This document shows, one piece after another, positions 1-5,167 of a DNA stretch of 11,735 nucleotides. Where the stretch lies: NCBI GenBank assembly GCA_026770585.1, contig MU646997.1, positions 63,984-75,718 on the forward strand, in the 5' to 3' direction. Below the pieces are notes generated by a model that saw only the letters and a program-made list of their open reading frames with translations, searched no databases and was not told the origin of the DNA. The number at the start of each line of letters is the position of its first letter. Position 1 is the stretch's first letter. The stretch is from Baffinella frigidus. Lineage: Eukaryota > Cryptophyceae > Cryptomonadales > Baffinellaceae. The translations under genes and the position numbers were made by a program.

Positions 1-177
1 CTCCCTCCCTCCCTCCCGCGCACAGCGCTCTGATACCCCGCCCCTCTATCCCTCGGTATCTTTCTCTCTATCTCGCTCTCCATCTCCCCCTCTCTCCCTC
101 TCCCCCTCTCTCTCTCTCTCCCTCCCTCCCTCCCGCTATCGGTCATCATTCCTTGCTGACCGGTCAGCATTCCTCAG
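1..177 (+). repeat. CT-rich tract leading to a splice acceptor
   Basis: This stretch is almost pure pyrimidine (CCCT, CTCT and TCCC repeats) and contains no gene. It ends in 'cattcctcag' directly before the first recognisable exon of gene 1. It therefore most likely forms the 3' end of an upstream intron, with the CT tract as polypyrimidine tract. A perfect 14-bp palindrome, GCTGACCGGTCAGC, lies at 155-168. Its CTGAC core would be placed suitably for a branch point, about 10-20 nt before the acceptor. No promoter elements are visible. Confidence 0.6.
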
Positions 178-273
178 ATGGTCCTGGACGCCGACGCGTC
201 GCTGCCGCCGCCGCCGCCCTGGCTGATCTCGCGCGCGGCGCCGCTCCCCGTGGCCGTCGAGGGCGTCATGCAG
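178..273 (+). CDS. Gene 1 exon A: FolD-like, PCTPxG region
   Basis: There are 32 codons in phase 0 between acceptor 'cctcag' and donor CAG|gtatcc. The 3' part reads PLPVAVEGVMQ and leads into LLHRTG of exon B. It aligns with the FolD segment F-x-PCTP-x-G-(x)3-LL, except that PCTP has become P-V-A-V. Upstream is a proline run (PPPPPW). The exon opens with ATG, but because this ATG directly follows an AG acceptor and lies mid-domain I treat it as internal. Copies of its 3' end occur at 436-486 and 606-648. Confidence 0.7.
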
Positions 274-1662
274 GTATCCACACTTAATCTCGGAACATAA
301 CAGAATCTAATATTTTAAATCAGGTTTATGCCATTTTGCGCCTTAGTTTTATGTCTAAAATAGCATATCCACCCTGAATTTCGGCGTTGGAAGCCTTGAG
401 ATACACACCAGATTCTGTTATGTTCGCCCCCCTAGCTGATCGCGCGCGCGGCGCCGCTGCCCGTGGCCGTCGAGGGCGTCATGCAGGTACCCAAACCCCT
501 GGAAAGGTAAGGGGGTCATAGAAGGTCATAGAAGGGGCGCGGGCATGTACGGGAGTCATAGAAGGTGATAGAAGGGGCGGAGAAGGTGACAGAAGGGGCG
601 GGGAACCGCGGCGCCCCTCCCCGTGGCCGTCGGGGGTGTCATGCAGGTCAGTTATCCCTTACCCGAAACCCGAAATCCTGCACCCGAAACCCGACACCTG
701 AAACCCGAAACTCGACATCGCCCGGTGAGGCAGGCTGTGTTGGGGATTGGGATCCTAAAGTGTTTGTGTCTCTCTCTTGGCAGCTGCACAGGGCTTGTGG
801 GGGGTACTAACACTGGACCCTATCGGCAGTTGCTGCACAGGACGGGGCTGGTGAACAAGGTGGTCGGGGGTCACGTGGCGATTGTCGGGCTCGCTGAGCG
901 CGGGAGCGTGCCGCTCGCTGCCCAGCTCATCAGGTAAACTTTCGGGTTTCTACGGGGGTCGTAGAAGGTCATAGAAGGGGCGGGGAAGGTGATAGGAGGG
1001 TCATAGAAGGTTGTAGAAGGGGCGGAGAAGGTGATGGAAGGGAGAAGGTGGTACACGGGGCGGGTCACGTGGCGATTGTTGGGCTCGCTGAGCGCGGAAG
1101 CGTGCCGCTCGCTGCCCAGCTCGTCAGGTAAGGGGGTCATGGAAGGTGATAGAAGGGGCGGAGAAGGAGGTAGAAGGGGCGGAGAAGGTGGTAGAAGGGT
1201 CATATAAGGTTGTAGCAGGGTTGAAGAAGGTGATAGAAGGGGCGGATCACGTGGCGATTGTCGGGCTTGCTGAGCGCAGGAGCGTGCCTCTCACGGCCCA
1301 GCTCATCATGTACACTTTTGAAATTTTATGGGGGGCGTAGAAGGTCATAGAAGGGGCGGAGAAGGTGGTCGAAGGGTCGTAGAAGGTTGTAGAAGGGTTG
1401 GAGAAGGTGATAGAAGGGTTGGAGAAGGTGGTAGAAGGGGCGGAGACGGTGATTGAAGGGGTGGAGAAGGCCTGGTCGGGCTCGTTAAGTACGGCAGCGT
1501 GTCTCTCGCTGCCCATCTCATCAGGCAACTCTCTCTCACACACACACTCTCTCTCTTACTCTCTCACTCTCTCACTCTCTCACACACTCTCTCTCCCCCT
1601 CGCTCTCTCCCTCACCCCCTCCCTCTCTCCCTCCCTCCCTCCCTCTCTCCCGCTCTCTCCCG

Positions 1663-1695
<33 letters not shown>

Positions 1696-4600
1696 AACAG
1701 TGTCCTCTCCCCGAGTGGCAGCTGCGGCGCGACAGTGTCCATCCGCCGGAGACTTTAGACGCCCCCGCGAAATTCACTAAGTGGCTTGCCTCGTCTTGGA
1801 ACGGCTTCTTACGATGTCTGCGTCCCCGTGTGGCAGCCCTCTCTCCCTCTCTTTCTCTCTCTCTCTCCCTCGCTCTCTCTCTCGCTCCCTCTCTTTCTCT
1901 CTCTGTTCCTCTCTCTCCCTCTCTTCCTCTCTCTATTCCTCTCTCTCCCTCTCTTTCTCTCTCTATTCCTCTCTCTCCCTCTCTCCCTCTCCCTCCCTCT
2001 CCCTCTCCCTCTCTAAACAGTGTCCTCACCCCCGTGGCAGCTGCGGCGCGACAGTGTCCATCTGCTCTCAGCAGACCCTCTCATCGACTCTCAAGGTACC
2101 TTTCATCTCGGAACACACCAGAATCTGTCCTGATTTATGCTATTTTAAGGCTTCTTTGTATGCCTATTATTTAAGGCTTCTTTTTATGCCTAGAATAGAA
2201 TATCTTCCCTTATCTTTGGCGTTGGAAGCCTTTTTTCTGAGATGAGCCTGGCTTGGTTTGCAGGCGCTGTGCGCGTCGTCAGACGTGATCTTTTCCGCGG
2301 GGAGCTCCCATTTTACTGCACCATCTTCGTGTAATGTTGATTCTCCCTGGGAAACACGCCAAAAGTCGACGCCGCGTGTAGCAAAGTCAGGGCGCAACAA
2401 TGTTTCAATGTACCACGAAACACTTTTAGCGCGCGAAACGTTGCGTTTGTTTGAAATTTCCGACGTGTGACCTGGCGTGGGTCGCAGGCGCTCTGCTTGT
2501 CGGCGGACGTGATCTTCTCCGCGGGGGACTCCCCCGTCCTCCTCTCCCCCGCCATGGTCAGCCCTACACCCTACACCTACACCCTACACCCTACACCCTA
2601 CACCCTACACCCTACACCCTACAGCCCACACTCTACACCCTACACCCCCTACACCCTACACCCCACACCCTGCACCCTACACCCTTCACACTACACCCTA
2701 CACCCTACACTCTTCACCCTAAAACTCACTCCTTGAACCCCAACCCCTTTCCCTAAACCCTGAACCCGAACCCCTTTCCCGAGAGTCCCCTGTCCTTCTC
2801 TCCCCCGCCATGGTCCACCCCCTACACCCTACACCCTAAACTACGTTCCTTGGATCACGGCAAAAGTGGCCAAACCTAACGTGAATTTCTCAAGGTTGTG
2901 CTTAGAAAGTCGAGTCAAAGTGGACGTTCTCCGCGGGGGCATCCCCCATCCTGATCTCCTCTGCCATGGTCCACCATCCAAAAGAATGTTCCATTAGTAA
3001 TTCGATAATGCGGTGCTTAGTAACTTAATGGATCCTTCGTAACTTGATTAGTTGCTTGATTAGTAACTTGATGTGTGGGGGACTCCCCCATCCTCCTCTC
3101 CCCCACCATGGTACGCCCTACACACGAAACCCTGAACCCCCACCTCTTAAACCCTAAACGGGGGAGTCCCGGGGAGTTCCCCGTCCTCCTGACTCCCGCC
3201 ATGGTACACAACTTGACCTTCTTTATCTCTGCTCACCCTAAACCCTAAACCCTAAACCCTGAACCCTGGACCCGGAACCCGGAACCCTGAACCCTGGGCC
3301 CTAAACCCTAAACCCTGAACCCCAACCCCTAAACCCTGAACCCCAACCCATAACCCCCAATCAATAACGCCAGATGAAGCCCGGCGCGACGGTCGTGTCC
3401 CTGTCCACGTCTCCATCCCCCCTTACATCCGTGTCGGACACACTCCTCCCGGACGTGTCTTCGGACGTGGTCGATGCGTTGCTGACCAGAACGCTATCTG
3501 TCGGTTAATGGAGACACATGAACCGCGTGACCACCTCGTGGCCGCCTATTTCTCCCCCAAAACAGGTAAAGCCAGGCGCGACGGTCGTGTCCCTCTCTTC
3601 ATCCGTGCCCGTGACCCTCTTCCCGGACGTGTCGTCGGACGTGAACGATGCGTGTGGCCACGAGGTGGTCACGAGGTGGTCACGAGGAATGCCATCCGTC
3701 GGTTATTGGGGACACAAGAACCTCGTGACCACCGCGTGACCAATAACCCCCAACCCACACAACGCCAGGTGAAGCTAGGCGCGACGGTCGTGTCCCTCTC
3801 CTCGTCCGTATCCGTGACCCTCTTCCCGGACGTGACGTTCGACGTGATCGACGCCTCGACTGTGGTAAAAACACTTCACTACCCCGAACCCAACACGGCC
3901 ACCATGCACTCCCTTCCGTGAAGGCCTAGTAAGACTGGGACCGAAACGCCAAAAAACGGCGACCTGCCACCGTATCAGGCATTACTGAATAGTGTATCCC
4001 TTAAGTGGGAATAGTGTATCCCTTAAGTGGCGGACGGGCGAATGTTCGCCCTAACTCGCCCTAGGCAGGTCCTAGGGCCCTACCGTAGGGCGTATGCGCA
4101 TACTCGCCACTTAAGGGATAGCCCCTAGATCCATCGCCAGCGATGCAGCCTCGCCGGAAACCCAGTACGCGACGAAAGTAAAGCAGCGCTTGTTGCCCAT
4201 GGGGGGAAGAGGGTGAGGACACAACTCAGGACGGGGAATTTGGGTGGGGCGTCCCCCGTACGGGTGTGGGCTGATGCGAGGGGGTTCTGGTACGGCGACA
4301 GGCGGCGCTCCTTCTCAACATAGTCAAGTGCGCCGAGGGCGCCGCCCGCGCGGCGGCCGCCGAGGCACGCCACAAGTCCCACGAATCCGGCGCTGGGAAC
4401 TACCCCGGGTACGATGCTCTCTCTCTCCCTCCCTCTCCCTCTCTTTCTCTCCCTCTATCTTTCCCTCTCTCCCTCTCTCTCTTCCTCCCTCTCTCTATCT
4501 CCCTCTCTCTCTCTCTCGCTCCCTACCCCGGGTACGACGAGATCTCATCCCGCCACGCATTTACTTGAATTGCTCAAACACATACTTGTGGCGTCAGATT

Positions 4601-5050
4601 CTGCCTGAAGTGGCCAAAGTGGCAAGTGACTCAAATCGGGTACAATGAACTGACTCAAACCGGGTCCAACTGACTCAAATCGGGTCCAATGACTCAAATC
4701 GGGTCCATGGCAACTGACTCAAATCGGGTCGAATGAGGGTACGTGGCGGCTAGCGGGGCGGCGGTCGCAGAACATTCTCGAATGTTCTCGAATGGTCGAT
4801 GCTTGTTACTTCCTTACACACATACACCGCCAACTCAAATCAGGTCCTTACGGATCACACCGCTAACTGAGATTGATTCTCATACCTGAGATCGATTCCT
4901 TGGAAGGTGCGTGACTCAAATCGGGTCCATGGCAACTGACTCAAATCGGGTCCAATGAAGGTACGTGGCGGCTAGCGGGGAGGCGATTGCGGCGGCGCTT
5001 CCCCTCTGGGCTCTCTCCAACGGCGGTGTTTCCAGGCGAGCGCCTCTCTC

Positions 5051-5091
<41 letters not shown>

Positions 5092-5136
5092 GTTGAGAGA
5101 CGTTCTCTCTCTCGCGCGCGCGCGCTCTCTCGCTTG

Positions 5137-5167
<31 letters not shown>

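Larger units (their letters stand above)
500..1470 (+). repeat. Purine-rich minisatellite (tagaagg / ggcggagaaggtg) with embedded exon copies
   Basis: Variants of 'gtagaaggggcggagaaggtg' and 'gtcatagaagg' recur from about 505 to 1470, interrupted by copies of exons A and B. On the sense strand the repeat is purine-rich, unlike the pyrimidine-rich CT and CCCTAAA tracts of the other introns. The repeat unit resembles exon B's own 'aacaaggtggtcgggggtcac' stretch, so part of it may have grown from exon sequence. That origin is speculative. Confidence 0.7.

Noticed and set aside
1398-2245. Long open frames rich in Ser-Leu over 1398-2245 on the plus strand and Arg-Glu on the minus strand
   Set aside because: They translate CT microsatellites. 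The real coding signal here is only the 55-nt exon C, in a different reading context.
2451-2756. YTLHPTP-repeat proteins here and on the minus strand at 9950-10171
   Set aside because: They are translations of CCCTACA arrays. Only the first residues at 2488-2556 (exon D) are real.
3508-3921. 137-codon open frame across 3508-3921
   Set aside because: It runs through two exon E copies in the wrong frame. The frame giving VKPGATVV matches a known family and has splice sites.
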